Positions 11,497 to 19,185 of a DNA stretch of 64,000 nt are shown piece after piece. A program made the position numbers and the translations under genes. How positions within the stretch are numbered: the first letter of the stretch is position 1; the number at the start of each line of letters is the position of its first letter. A model generated the notes under the pieces. It was not told where the DNA came from. It saw only the letters and a list, made by a program, of their open reading frames with translations, and made no database searches. This DNA is from Calidifontibacillus oryziterrae (lineage in GTDB: Bacteria > Bacillota > Bacilli > Bacillales > Bacillaceae_J), in the NCBI RefSeq assembly GCF_000331575.1, contig NZ_KB223527.1, positions 159,842 through 223,841 on the forward strand, written 5' to 3'.

Positions 11497-12306
11497 TTGC
11501 GTACTAAAGTTGCTATTATAACAGGTGGAGCGTCAGGTATTGGGAAACAAACAACAAAGGAATTAGCCACACTTGGTGTCAACCTTATCATTAATTACCG
11601 AAAAAGTGAACGACAAGCAATTGAGCTAGCTACTCAGTTAGCTGAGAAATTTAATATACAAGCTATACCAATCCAAGCTGATATTTCAAAGCAACACGAA
11701 TGCGCACGATTAGTGAATAAGGCATTATCTTTGTTTGGTACAGTACATATTCTTATAAATAACGCTGGACCATACATTCACGAACGCAAAACGTTGATGG
11801 AGTATTCTGAAGAAGAATGGTCTTACATAATCAACGGAAATTTAAATTCGGTTTTCTATTTATGTAAAGAAATCATCCCAATCATGCGTAACAACAACTG
11901 GGGGCGAATCATCAATAAAGGATTTGATCGTGCCGAAACTGCGCCAGGTTGGGCATATCGTTCTGCGTTTGCTGCCGCCAAAGCCGGCCTTGTTTCGTTA
12001 ACACGGACTATTTCTATTGAAGAATTCCCATATGGAATAACCGCAAATATGATTAATCCTGGGGATATTCGCGATGAATGGAAGGAAAGCTCTATCGAGA
12101 AAACAAAACGGCATGAAAATCAAACTGTGACATTTTCAAAACAAGGAACTGGCCAGGACATCGCCCGCGTCATCGCATTTCTTATTGATTCTCATTCAGA
12201 CCTAATTACAGGAAGTGTTATACCGGTTTCTGGAGCGAACGATGTATTATCAAAAAGTAATCACATGTACTACAAAAAATTTTTGCCAGACCACTTTACA
12301 TTATAA
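11497..12306 (+). CDS. SDR-family protein lacking canonical catalytic Ser and Tyr
   Basis: Rossmann-fold short-chain dehydrogenase/reductase relative of 269 residues. The cofactor motif TGGASGIG and the NNAG motif are intact, and NYRKS after beta-2 suggests NADP preference. At the active site the usual Tyr-x-x-x-Lys is RSAFAAAKAGL, with Phe in place of Tyr. The Ser segment reads GRIINKGFDRAETAPGW instead of IxxSS. The Lys is kept. It resembles the FabG/YtkK-like group of Bacilli but may not do standard carbonyl reduction. TTG start with a GGGGGGG site 5 nt upstream. It follows the MATE gene by 137 bp and may be separately expressed. Confidence 0.8.
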   Translation: MRTKVAIITGGASGIGKQTTKELATLGVNLIINYRKSERQAIELATQLAEKFNIQAIPIQADISKQHECARLVNKALSLFGTVHILINNAGPYIHERKTLMEYSEEEWSYIINGNLNSVFYLCKEIIPIMRNNNWGRIINKGFDRAETAPGWAYRSAFAAAKAGLVSLTRTISIEEFPYGITANMINPGDIRDEWKESSIEKTKRHENQTVTFSKQGTGQDIARVIAFLIDSHSDLITGSVIPVSGANDVLSKSNHMYYKKFLPDHFTL

Positions 12307-12464
12307 TAGTCGTAGATAATATTTTATTAGTATAAGTAGATATGAACTCACAGTTGTGTTATTGTTCAATAGTTTGATTAAAGCTTTTAGTAGAATATAA
12401 GGTAGAAATGAACTCTAGGAGGAAGTACTACATTTTTAATTCCGAGTCAAACAATAAAGTACTA

Positions 12465-12497
12465 ACAGGCTGAGTGCAAAATTTGCATCCAGCCTGT
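12465..12497 (-). terminator. hairpin terminator, probably of the Fsr-like MFS gene
   Basis: Inverted repeat ACAGGCTG/CAGCCTGT with TGCAA/TTGCA inside, 42 nt beyond the minus-strand MFS stop. The T tract after it is weak. The remaining 12307-12464 holds nothing recognisable. Confidence 0.6.
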
Positions 12498-12538
12498 ATA
12501 CCTTTACATCTATAATTCAAAAATTTGGCTAATATTGC

Positions 12539-13759
12539 CTATGCTTCTGTTTGCTGTTGCTCATGAAGCTCAGCGATTTTCTCGTCACTTGGCAACCACA
12601 TAGTAAATATTCCGATCAGCGGTAAAAAGCTTGCGTAAACAAGTGTTGTTGAAATACCGATTTGGTCCCCTAACCAACCTAAAACAACAGAGCCAATTGC
12701 GCCAAGCCCGAAGGAAAGACCAATGATCAAGCCGGAAACCATCCCGATTTTCCCCGGCATAAGCTCCTGGGCATACACAACTGAAACCGAAAAGCTACAA
12801 AGGAGAATAAAGCCAATCACAGTTAATAATATCATCGAAACTGCTAAACTAGCATAAGGAAGCATTATACAAAGCGGTGCTGCTCCAATCATTGAGAAAA
12901 ACAAAACATTTTTCTTGCCAATTCTATCGGCTATTGGTCCCCCTAAAAACGTCCCTACCGCACCAGCAACAAGGAATAGAAAAATGTAATTTAATGCTTC
13001 ATCAATATCTACCCCAAAATTTTCAATTAAGTGAAAGGTATAAAAATTGGTGATGGCAGCATGGTAAAACTGGCGAACAAACACTAAAAATACGAGGAGT
13101 ACCATTGCAATTTTGATTGCTTTATTTACACCAACTGTTGCTGAGGGGTTATTCCCCTTCTTTTTTTCATATAAACGAACTTCATCGCCATACCATTTAG
13201 CGATATATATTAAAAATAATACCGCTATAAAGGCTACTAGTGTAAACCATATTGCTCCAAATTGGCCGAGCGGTACTAAGATTAGTCCTGTTATAAGCGG
13301 AGCCAACGACTGTCCGGTATTTCCGCCAACTTGATAAATTGATTGACCAAATCCTTTTCGTGTTCCAGATGCCATATGGGCAACGCGAGAAGCTTCCGGA
13401 TGAAAGACAGCGGAGCCTAAGCCGATAAACATCACCGAAAGCAATATCAATATATATGAAGGTGCTAGCGCTAAACCTAACATACCAACAAATGATAAGC
13501 TTAAGCCAATAGGCAGTGCATAGGGCATAGGCTTTTTATCCGTATACGAACCAATTAACGGTTGCGATACGGACGCTGTCATATTTAATACAAAGGCGAT
13601 TATACCAAGCTGCGTATAACTAAATCCCAATGAATCAGCAAGAATCGGAAACATTGCCGGAATAACAGCCTGGAGTGAATCATTTAGTAAATGAACTAAT
13701 CCGATAATAAATAAAATATTATAAACAGGTCTTGTATTTGCTATTGCGTACTGTCCCAT
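12539..13759 (-). CDS. MFS efflux transporter, fosmidomycin-resistance (Fsr) type
   Basis: Twelve-helix major facilitator of 406 residues. Near the N-terminus GLVHLLNDSLQAVIPAMFP is the signature of the Fsr/YfnC group, and QPLIGSYTDKKP is motif A. Other loop motifs are GLGSAVFHPEASR and GGPIADRIGKK in the second half. Members export fosmidomycin and other small compounds; the natural substrate is unknown. ATG start with GAGGGAAGGAA upstream. It is monocistronic. Confidence 0.88.
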   Translation of the reverse strand: MGQYAIANTRPVYNILFIIGLVHLLNDSLQAVIPAMFPILADSLGFSYTQLGIIAFVLNMTASVSQPLIGSYTDKKPMPYALPIGLSLSFVGMLGLALAPSYILILLSVMFIGLGSAVFHPEASRVAHMASGTRKGFGQSIYQVGGNTGQSLAPLITGLILVPLGQFGAIWFTLVAFIAVLFLIYIAKWYGDEVRLYEKKKGNNPSATVGVNKAIKIAMVLLVFLVFVRQFYHAAITNFYTFHLIENFGVDIDEALNYIFLFLVAGAVGTFLGGPIADRIGKKNVLFFSMIGAAPLCIMLPYASLAVSMILLTVIGFILLCSFSVSVVYAQELMPGKIGMVSGLIIGLSFGLGAIGSVVLGWLGDQIGISTTLVYASFLPLIGIFTMWLPSDEKIAELHEQQQTEA

Positions 13760-13870
13760 AAAAATTCCTTCCCTCTTCTGTCGTGCATCATTGCATCATA
13801 TTATGAAATTAATTGCTATAATATCCAATCCTACAAATTTTCCATGAAAAGTACTTTACCACTAATGCGG

Positions 13871-14827
13871 TTATTTGAAAAGTATTAAAAAGTCACCATA
13901 CCCTTCCCTCTCAAGATCCTCCTTCGGAATAAACTTAAGAGCAGCCGAATTGATGCAATACCGTAAGCCTCCTGGTTTTGGACCGTCTGTAAATACATGG
14001 CCTAAATGGGAATCACTATTTTTTGCTCTTACTTCCGTCCGAACCATCCCGTGTGACAAATCGACCTTTTCCTCTATTAAATCTTTATGAAGGGGTTTTG
14101 TGAAGCTAGGCCAACCGCAGCCTGAATCAAATTTATCTAAAGAAGTGAAAAGAACATCACCGCTAATAATATCAATATAAATGCCGGGGCGTTTTTCGTT
14201 CCAGTATTCATTTTGAAAAGGTGGCTCTGTGCCATTATTTTGGGTAACCTCATATTGCATCGAGGTCAATTTTTCCTTTAGCTCCTCGTTTTTGGGTTTT
14301 CCCCAATGCTTTTTGAGAAAGTTTTCACGACCTGAGCCTTTTTTATAGAGATGATAGCGAAAAGAATTCTTTTTATAGTAATTTTGATGATACTCTTCTG
14401 CTGGATAAAATGGCTTTGCTGGTAAAATTTCAGTAACTATCGGTTTCGAAAACCTTCCACTTTCCTCCAACTGTTTTTTTGATTGTTCGGCAATAAGCTT
14501 TTGCGTTTCATTATGATAAAAAATTGCAGTTTGATAGGAAAGTCCACGATCATAGAATTGTCCTCCCTCATCTGTAGGATCGATTTGGCGCCAAAAAATA
14601 TCTAGCAGTTTTTTATATGAAAAAAGCTGAGGATCAAAGATGATTTGCACCGCCTCATAATGACCAGTTGTATGTGAACAAACTTCCTCATACGTTGGGT
14701 TTTCTTTATAACCACCCGTATATCCAGATGTAACACTTATAATTCCAGGTAGTTCATCAAAGGGAGAAACCATACACCAAAAGCAACCGCCAGCGAAGGT
14801 TGCAAGTTCATGTTGTCTATTATCCAT
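13871..14827 (-). CDS. msrAB: fused peptide methionine sulfoxide reductase MsrA-MsrB
   Basis: Repairs both stereoisomers of methionine sulfoxide in proteins, recycled by thioredoxin. Residues 1-160 are MsrA, with the catalytic Cys in FAGGCFWCM and the conserved GHYEAVQI. Residues 185-318 are MsrB, with [29 protein letters not shown] and the catalytic Cys in [11 protein letters not shown]. The MsrB half has no zinc CxxC pairs, as in Bacillus MsrB. ATG start with GGAGCGGAAGGAA upstream. It is a single gene with no visible partner. The usual B. subtilis arrangement is two separate genes, so the fusion is a genuine variant. Confidence 0.95.
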   Translation of the reverse strand: MDNRQHELATFAGGCFWCMVSPFDELPGIISVTSGYTGGYKENPTYEEVCSHTTGHYEAVQIIFDPQLFSYKKLLDIFWRQIDPTDEGGQFYDRGLSYQTAIFYHNETQKLIAEQSKKQLEESGRFSKPIVTEILPAKPFYPAEEYHQNYYKKNSFRYHLYKKGSGRENFLKKHWGKPKNEELKEKLTSMQYEVTQNNGTEPPFQNEYWNEKRPGIYIDIISGDVLFTSLDKFDSGCGWPSFTKPLHKDLIEEKVDLSHGMVRTEVRAKNSDSHLGHVFTDGPKPGGLRYCINSAALKFIPKEDLEREGYGDFLILFK

Positions 14828-14922
14828 TTCCTTCCGCTCCTCTTTTTTACTTTTGTCACCTTACCATCAGTATGTATATTTTATCTTTTATTATAAAAAT
14901 TTACACTTTTTCGCTCTTTTAC

Positions 14923-14951
14923 TTGAAAACAACCTTAAATTCTGTTAAAGT
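14923..14951 (+). promoter_or_regulatory. promoter of the lysine riboswitch-dapA unit
   Basis: TTGAAA, 17-bp spacer, TGt-TAAAGT (extended -10), 41 nt ahead of the aptamer start. Confidence 0.65.
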
Positions 14952-14998
14952 TTCAATAAACTTGATAATTTTACTTCAATTCAAATTGAAGTGAGAAT

Positions 14999-15172
14999 AG
15001 AGGTGCAAAAACCATCAGTACACATTGGGAGGAAAATGAGTTCCATTGAACTTTGTGGAAAGGGGAATTTGCCGAAGTGATGAGAAGCTCATTATTCTTA
15101 GACACTGGTTTTGTAGTTAACAGCTGCAAGATTGTCATATAGCACATCTGCTATATGGAGGGCTATCTCACG
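14999..15172 (+). promoter_or_regulatory. lysine riboswitch (L box) aptamer
   Basis: Conserved core elements appear in order: AGAGGTGC, GGAGGAAAATGAG, GAAAGGGGAATTTGCCGAAGT, CACTGG, and TGGAGGGCTATCTC. Lysine binding is expected to favour the terminator at 15199 and so switch dapA off. It is about 110 nt upstream of the dapA start. Confidence 0.95.
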
Positions 15173-15198
15173 CATAGGAATAAATAGATCATACTTCC

Positions 15199-15235
15199 AA
15201 TGCAACAGCGATAGCCTTCGTTGTTGCATTTTTTA
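15199..15235 (+). terminator. riboswitch expression-platform terminator
   Basis: Stem AATGCAACA/TGTTGCATT followed by T residues, just after the L-box aptamer and before dapA. It is the regulated terminator of the leader. Confidence 0.88.
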
Positions 15236-15283
15236 TTCTTCTTGAATATTTATAGTAATATCATAGAAACGGGGATGATGAAT

Positions 15284-16165
15284 ATGAATTTTGGTCGTAT
15301 TTTAACAGCTATGGTGACACCTTTTAAAGAAAATGGTGACGTAAATTCCGAAAAAGTAAATGAATTAGTTGAATATTTGATTGCTAATGGCACAGAGGGA
15401 ATCGTTGTCGCCGGTACTACTGGAGAATCTCCAACTCTTACAAATGAGGAAAAGCTATCATTATTTAAGCAGGTTGTTGAAACTGTAAACGGGCGAGTAC
15501 CTGTGATAGCTGGTACTGGTTCAAACAATACGAGAGCATCGATTGAATTAACTAAAAAAGCCGAAGCTTTAGGTGTTAACGGAATTATGTTAGTAGTCCC
15601 TTACTATAATAAACCTTCTCAGGAAGGACTTTATCAGCACTTTAAGGCAATTGCTCAAGAAACATCATTACCAGTCATGCTCTATAATATCCCTGGTCGT
15701 ACATCCGTAAATATGACGCCCGAAACAATCATTCGCTTGTCAAAGGTTGATAATATAGTATGTGTTAAAGAGGCAAGCGGTAATTTAGAAGCAATGGCAA
15801 AAATTATTGAGGAAACTGATGATAATTTTAGTCTTTATAGCGGAGACGACAGTTTGACAATTCCGGTCTTAGCAATTGGTGGAACAGGGATTGTATCTGT
15901 TTCATCACACGTAATTGGTAACGAAATGCAAAGCATGGTGACAGCGTTTTTAAATGGTAATACAATAGAAGCTAGTGCCATCCATAGAAGGCTATTACCA
16001 ATTATGAAAGCTTTGTTTACTGCACCAAATCCTACACCCGTGAAAGCTGCTCTTGTCTTAAAAGGCATCGATGTTGGTTCCGTCCGTCTGCCACTCGTAC
16101 CTTTAAACGATCAAGAGATAGCAGCATTAGAACAAGCACTACAACCAATTTTAAATAAAAATTAA
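15284..16165 (+). CDS. dapA: 4-hydroxy-tetrahydrodipicolinate synthase DapA
   Basis: Condenses pyruvate with aspartate semialdehyde, the first committed step to lysine, meso-diaminopimelate and, in spores, dipicolinate. Family features: GTTGESPTL, the Tyr in LYNIPGRTS, and the Schiff-base Lys in VCVKEASG. The start is ATG 15284, 9 nt after GGGG; an upstream reading from 15221 runs into the riboswitch terminator. The 293 residues are standard. The gene is monocistronic with its own L box, unlike the dpaAB-asd-dapG-dapA operon of B. subtilis. That suggests it is the lysine-responsive copy. Confidence 0.97.
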   Translation: MNFGRILTAMVTPFKENGDVNSEKVNELVEYLIANGTEGIVVAGTTGESPTLTNEEKLSLFKQVVETVNGRVPVIAGTGSNNTRASIELTKKAEALGVNGIMLVVPYYNKPSQEGLYQHFKAIAQETSLPVMLYNIPGRTSVNMTPETIIRLSKVDNIVCVKEASGNLEAMAKIIEETDDNFSLYSGDDSLTIPVLAIGGTGIVSVSSHVIGNEMQSMVTAFLNGNTIEASAIHRRLLPIMKALFTAPNPTPVKAALVLKGIDVGSVRLPLVPLNDQEIAALEQALQPILNKN

Positions 16166-16182
16166 TTGTGTTTTTGAAATGT

Positions 16183-16210
16183 GCCCAGCAGTTTTAGCTG
16201 GGCTTATTTT
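16183..16210 (+). terminator. intrinsic terminator of dapA
   Basis: GCCCAGC/GCTGGGC stem with TTATTTTG tail, 17 nt after the stop codon. Confidence 0.9.
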
Positions 16211-16255
16211 GTTTGAATAGTACTATGTATAAAAAGTGCTATACTGACGTTGGGA

Positions 16256-16505
16256 CACAATGTGTCGTTTACGAACAACGGATCGATTATTTTGATTATG
16301 CGAGACCAATACATTGTTTGCGGACAGCAGATCCGTTATTTTGATAAATACATGACCAATAGCATTGTTTGCGGACAGCAGATCCGTTATTTCCTTATAA
16401 TCATATAAAAATGGCTCGTACATTATCAATTAGCGGATTGTATGTCCGTTAACTAATAATACAAGCCAATTTTCATTAAATAACGGAACCCATGTCCGCT
16501 ACCGA
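16256..16505. repeat. GCGGACA-type intergenic repeat, three direct and two inverted units
   Basis: Units of the form GCGGACAnnnGATCCGTTATTT recur at about 49-51 bp: direct copies near 16267, 16317 and 16368, and inverted copies near 16433 and 16479. A 68-codon minus-strand frame through it simply repeats ITDLLSANN and is not a gene. Just beyond, at 16515-16550, GTTGTGAACCCAA is repeated head to tail. Confidence 0.85.
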
Positions 16506-16586
16506 TTTTAAATTTGCGTTGTGAACCCAAGTTGTGAACCCAAGTTGTGAAAAAGCCGAAAACACTTGTGACTTCTCAGTCTACTA

Positions 16587-17063
16587 TTATTCATGACAGC
16601 TTAAATACGTGTGAAAAACCTTCGTCTTTTTAAACTCATCCCATTCATGGAAAATATCTTTTCCATCTCCAGAGTAACCCATTATTTCAAAGTGGTATTT
16701 ATCATAGTAGACATGCTTAAAGCCATGTTTTTTCCAAAACGGCTGGGAATCATTCCATGCATCTAAATAAATGAAAAAATGGTGTTGGTTTGCGTAATCC
16801 ATTATTACTTTTAAAATTTTAGAACCTAAGCCTGTCCTTCTCATAGTTTTTGGAAAGCGCAACAACCCGATAAATAGCACTTTTTCTTCTTCATCAAAAA
16901 AAACATCTAAAACGACATTGTCGCACCCAAAACCTGCATCGCACATCATTTCATCAATTCGAAACATAAATCTTCCTTCACATTCCATATAGCGGGCATT
17001 TAAACCATTTTCCTTGAATAGAGAAAGAATTGTATTTAGTGAATTTTTAAATCCAGTTAGCAT
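16587..17063 (-). CDS. GNAT-family N-acetyltransferase
   Basis: Acetyl-CoA-dependent acyltransferase of 158 residues. The acetyl-CoA loop is RRTGLGSKIL near residue 75, followed by a helix and the typical YLDAWNDSQPFWKKHGF motif of the C-terminal half. The substrate is unknown. GGGAGGTG lies 8 nt before the ATG. It is monocistronic and convergent with dapA. The N-terminal 45 residues, with several cysteines, are not typical and could be a substrate-specific part. Confidence 0.82.
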   Translation of the reverse strand: MLTGFKNSLNTILSLFKENGLNARYMECEGRFMFRIDEMMCDAGFGCDNVVLDVFFDEEEKVLFIGLLRFPKTMRRTGLGSKILKVIMDYANQHHFFIYLDAWNDSQPFWKKHGFKHVYYDKYHFEIMGYSGDGKDIFHEWDEFKKTKVFHTYLSCHE

Positions 17064-17185
17064 TGGTTCGCACCTCCCTATCTATATATTACCAAGTTAA
17101 TTACCAATAGTCTGTTAGTAATAGGAAAAATTAACGAACATTATGTGAAATATTTAACATATTTAGAAAATCCAGAAAAGCAAAA

Positions 17186-17210
17186 AGGCTTCATCCTTTT
17201 GATGAAGCCT
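17186..17210 (-). terminator. intrinsic terminator of the 40-aa gene
   Basis: Minus-strand AGGCTTCATC/GATGAAGCCT stem with AAAAG loop, then TTTTTGCTTTT. Confidence 0.9.
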
Positions 17211-17258
17211 CCTTACCGATCATATTGAAGCTCGTTTTAGCTAATAAAACATTTTGCT

Positions 17259-17381
17259 TTATGATTTTCTTCTTTTTGCTGAGTATTCCTCACTATGTGC
17301 AATTTCTTTCGCCATAACAGCATCCTCAGGTGTATGATTATTTTTCTTGGGCTGCTGGCGATTGCGGTCTTTTTTACCCAA
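17259..17381 (-). CDS. small basic protein (40 aa), TTG start
   Basis: Forty-residue Lys/Arg/Gln/Asn-rich peptide starting MGKKDRNRQQPKKNN and ending YSAKRRKS. A strong GGAGGGG site 6 nt before TTG and a perfect terminator downstream support it. The competing 68-codon frame on the same strand has no ribosome binding site. Composition resembles minor spore proteins of Bacilli, but I cannot assign a family. The bases from 17382 to 17607 hold nothing recognisable. Confidence 0.7.
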   Translation of the reverse strand: MGKKDRNRQQPKKNNHTPEDAVMAKEIAHSEEYSAKRRKS

Positions 17382-17607
17382 TCTTTACCCCTCCAAATGT
17401 TTATGGTTTCGGTCATAGTGTAGGTAAATTTATTACATTTCATGCATCTATTATATTGTTACGACACAAATAACTCATTGTTCTATTAGATGTGGTTCTT
17501 TCATTCACTTGCAGTTTCTATAAATTAGCATCTACATATTCTAACAGGATCTTTATAAGGATGGAATTAATTTTTTTTAAAAAGCACCTGTACATCGTAA
17601 ACGTCAC

Positions 17608-18177
17608 TTACAGATCATGCCATACAAAAGCTTTGCCAGTTTCTTTTGAAACAATGTCAACGCCGATTTGTGCACCTTGACCAGCTGCAATAACGCACTG
17701 CGTTGACAGATTGGCTAATAAGCCAGCAATAAATACGTTTTCAAGTGAAGTTTTTCCGTCAAAACCTACGCCTTGTACACGCTTGATTTTTCCACTAGGA
17801 ACTTTATCATTGACCTCGACAACAAACCCTAATCGTTCTAATAGCTCCGTGTTAATATTTGTTGCAATTATAATGTATTTTGCCTCATACGTTTCATTAT
17901 TTGCTGTTACAACATTGTAAATCCCATCGTTTTCTTTTAAATCTGTAACAACTGAATCCAACCAATCAGCACCGTTTTCAAGGGCTTGTCCTTTCATTGT
18001 TTGTAAAAGCTCTTCTCCTGTAGTTTTTTGAATGCCGGGATAGTTCACTACTTGACTGATTGGAATAATTTGAGATTTTTTTGCATCAATCACCAATGTT
18101 TTTAGTTTTCCGAAAGCAGTGTATATAGCGGCAGAACATCCTGATACGCCTCCACCAATAATAATTACATCATACAT
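17608..18177 (-). CDS. mini thioredoxin-reductase-like FAD protein (189 aa)
   Basis: Has the FAD dinucleotide motif VIIIGGGVSGCSAAIYTA at the N-terminus and the TrxB-like C-terminal FAD segment NVFIAGLL...AAGQGAQIGVDIV. The NADPH-binding domain and the redox CxxC of thioredoxin reductase (about 310 residues) are both absent. It is therefore a one-domain flavoprotein, not a truncated pseudogene: both ends are intact and TTGGAGGAG precedes the ATG. Electron donor and acceptor are unknown. It is divergent from moaD, 142 bp away, so a link to the aldehyde oxidoreductase locus is possible but unproven. Confidence 0.8.
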   Translation of the reverse strand: MYDVIIIGGGVSGCSAAIYTAFGKLKTLVIDAKKSQIIPISQVVNYPGIQKTTGEELLQTMKGQALENGADWLDSVVTDLKENDGIYNVVTANNETYEAKYIIIATNINTELLERLGFVVEVNDKVPSGKIKRVQGVGFDGKTSLENVFIAGLLANLSTQCVIAAGQGAQIGVDIVSKETGKAFVWHDL

Positions 18178-18319
18178 AATAACTCCTCCAATATACGTAT
18201 AGTGGTATTTAGTAAAATTATATACTGAACTAAATTGTTTGTGAATTGCAATTCGATACAGATCGTTATATGCGCTAAAAATTTCTAAATTTGTTATAAT
18301 TTATTTAGGGGGGGTGTCG

Positions 18320-18592
18320 ATGAAAGTAAAGGTTTTCGCTAACTTAAGGGACATATGTGGATCAAGTGTTGTTGATGTACCGACACATTCACTTGTTGTA
18401 ATTGATATTTTAGAAGATCTTGTAAAGATGTTCCCTGCTCTCGAGGATGAAATCTTTACAGACGAAAGAAAGTTGAAGCAATTTGTTCATGTGTTTATAA
18501 ATGGACAAAACATCATTCATAAGGATGGACTATTAACGAAGGTAAAAGAAGACGATCAATTTGCTTTATTTCCTCCCGTGGCTGGTGGTTAA
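18320..18592 (+). CDS. moaD: MoaD/ThiS-family sulfur-carrier protein
   Basis: Ubiquitin-like small subunit of molybdopterin synthase or a dedicated variant for a tungsten enzyme. It has 90 residues beginning MKVKVFANLRDICG, and ends in the diagnostic PPVAGG tail whose terminal glycine is adenylated and thiocarboxylated. I start at ATG 18320, 5 nt after a run of seven G; a GTG 6 nt earlier overlaps that site. The partner E1 is probably the ThiF-like gene at 21162, and aor (19186-20994) the client. No moaE is seen in this window. Confidence 0.9.
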   Translation: MKVKVFANLRDICGSSVVDVPTHSLVVIDILEDLVKMFPALEDEIFTDERKLKQFVHVFINGQNIIHKDGLLTKVKEDDQFALFPPVAGG

Positions 18593-18593
18593 A

Positions 18594-18869
18594 ATGAAAT
18601 CTGAAAAGCATTTGGAATTTAGAGGAATTCAGTTAAAGCACTTAATTGATTACGTCAAAGAGCTAAATGGTGTGCAATTATCAGACACTTTTCCGATTAA
18701 CTTTGAAGGGAATCAGTGGAGAATTTCAATTATTAAAGAAGAAGAGGTGAAAATTACGTCTACATTTATCGTAAATGCCGTCCATATCGTGTTTCGTGCT
18801 GAAACTGATGCAATATTACAATCTCTGCTCAAAGACTTCCGTAAGAAAACAACTCGTGTTGGCGGCTGA
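18594..18869 (+). CDS. unknown 91-aa protein with C-terminal GG, coupled to moaD
   Basis: Not recognised. Starts one base after the moaD stop (TAA-A-ATG), so translation is probably coupled. The middle alternates short strands and charged turns (GNQWRISIIKEEEVKITSTF). The C-terminus reads RKKTTRVGG, ending in a free diglycine like MoaD. It could be a second ubiquitin-like carrier or an accessory factor for the oxidoreductase; the tail may also be chance. No cysteine is present. The dispersed repeat element begins a few bases after its stop. Confidence 0.75.
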   Translation: MKSEKHLEFRGIQLKHLIDYVKELNGVQLSDTFPINFEGNQWRISIIKEEEVKITSTFIVNAVHIVFRAETDAILQSLLKDFRKKTTRVGG

Positions 18870-18874
18870 ATAAG

Positions 18875-19061
18875 AACAAATGCGCAAGCGCCCTCCTTAG
18901 CGACGTATAAACTAAGAGCGCATCGACTGAGATAAACAAAACACGACGAGGGACGAGGCGATGTTGACTTAACGCAAAAGAGATGAGCGAAGTTTACCAG
19001 TCGCTGGGCGCTGGGGCTGGACGACTACACTCTTTGCTATAGTATTTATCCACAGGATCAA
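18875..19061 (+). repeat. dispersed structured repeat element, copy 1
   Basis: About 187 bp, the most diverged of four copies (others at 32531, 45203 and 48773). Outer stem AGCGCCC/GGGCGCT and next stem AGCGAC/GTCGCT can pair. The 3' end is TTTATCCACAGGAT. It follows the 91-aa gene by 5 nt in the same orientation. With the terminator at 19080 it fills the gap before aor. Confidence 0.9.
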
Positions 19062-19079
19062 ATGAATTTCCTACAGAAC

Positions 19080-19166
19080 AAAAAAGACACGAGGAGTTCA
19101 TTCCGATCGTAACTCAAAAAGCATAATAGTTGCTTTACGTATCGATCATTTACGAACATCCTCGTG
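19080..19166 (-). terminator. long intrinsic terminator of aor
   Basis: Minus-strand CACGAGGA/TCCTCGTG arms extended by GTTC/GAAC and GATCG/CGATC, followed by TCTTTTTTG. It starts 20 nt past the aor stop. Confidence 0.8.
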
Positions 19167-19185
19167 CCTACTATTATTTTTCCCC

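Noticed and set aside
16223..16429. 68-codon minus-strand frame
   Set aside because: It is a translation of the GCGGACA-type repeat (ITDLLSANN twice) with no start signal.
17237..17443. 68-codon minus-strand frame
   Set aside because: No ribosome binding site; the GGAGGGG site inside it serves the 40-aa gene in another frame.
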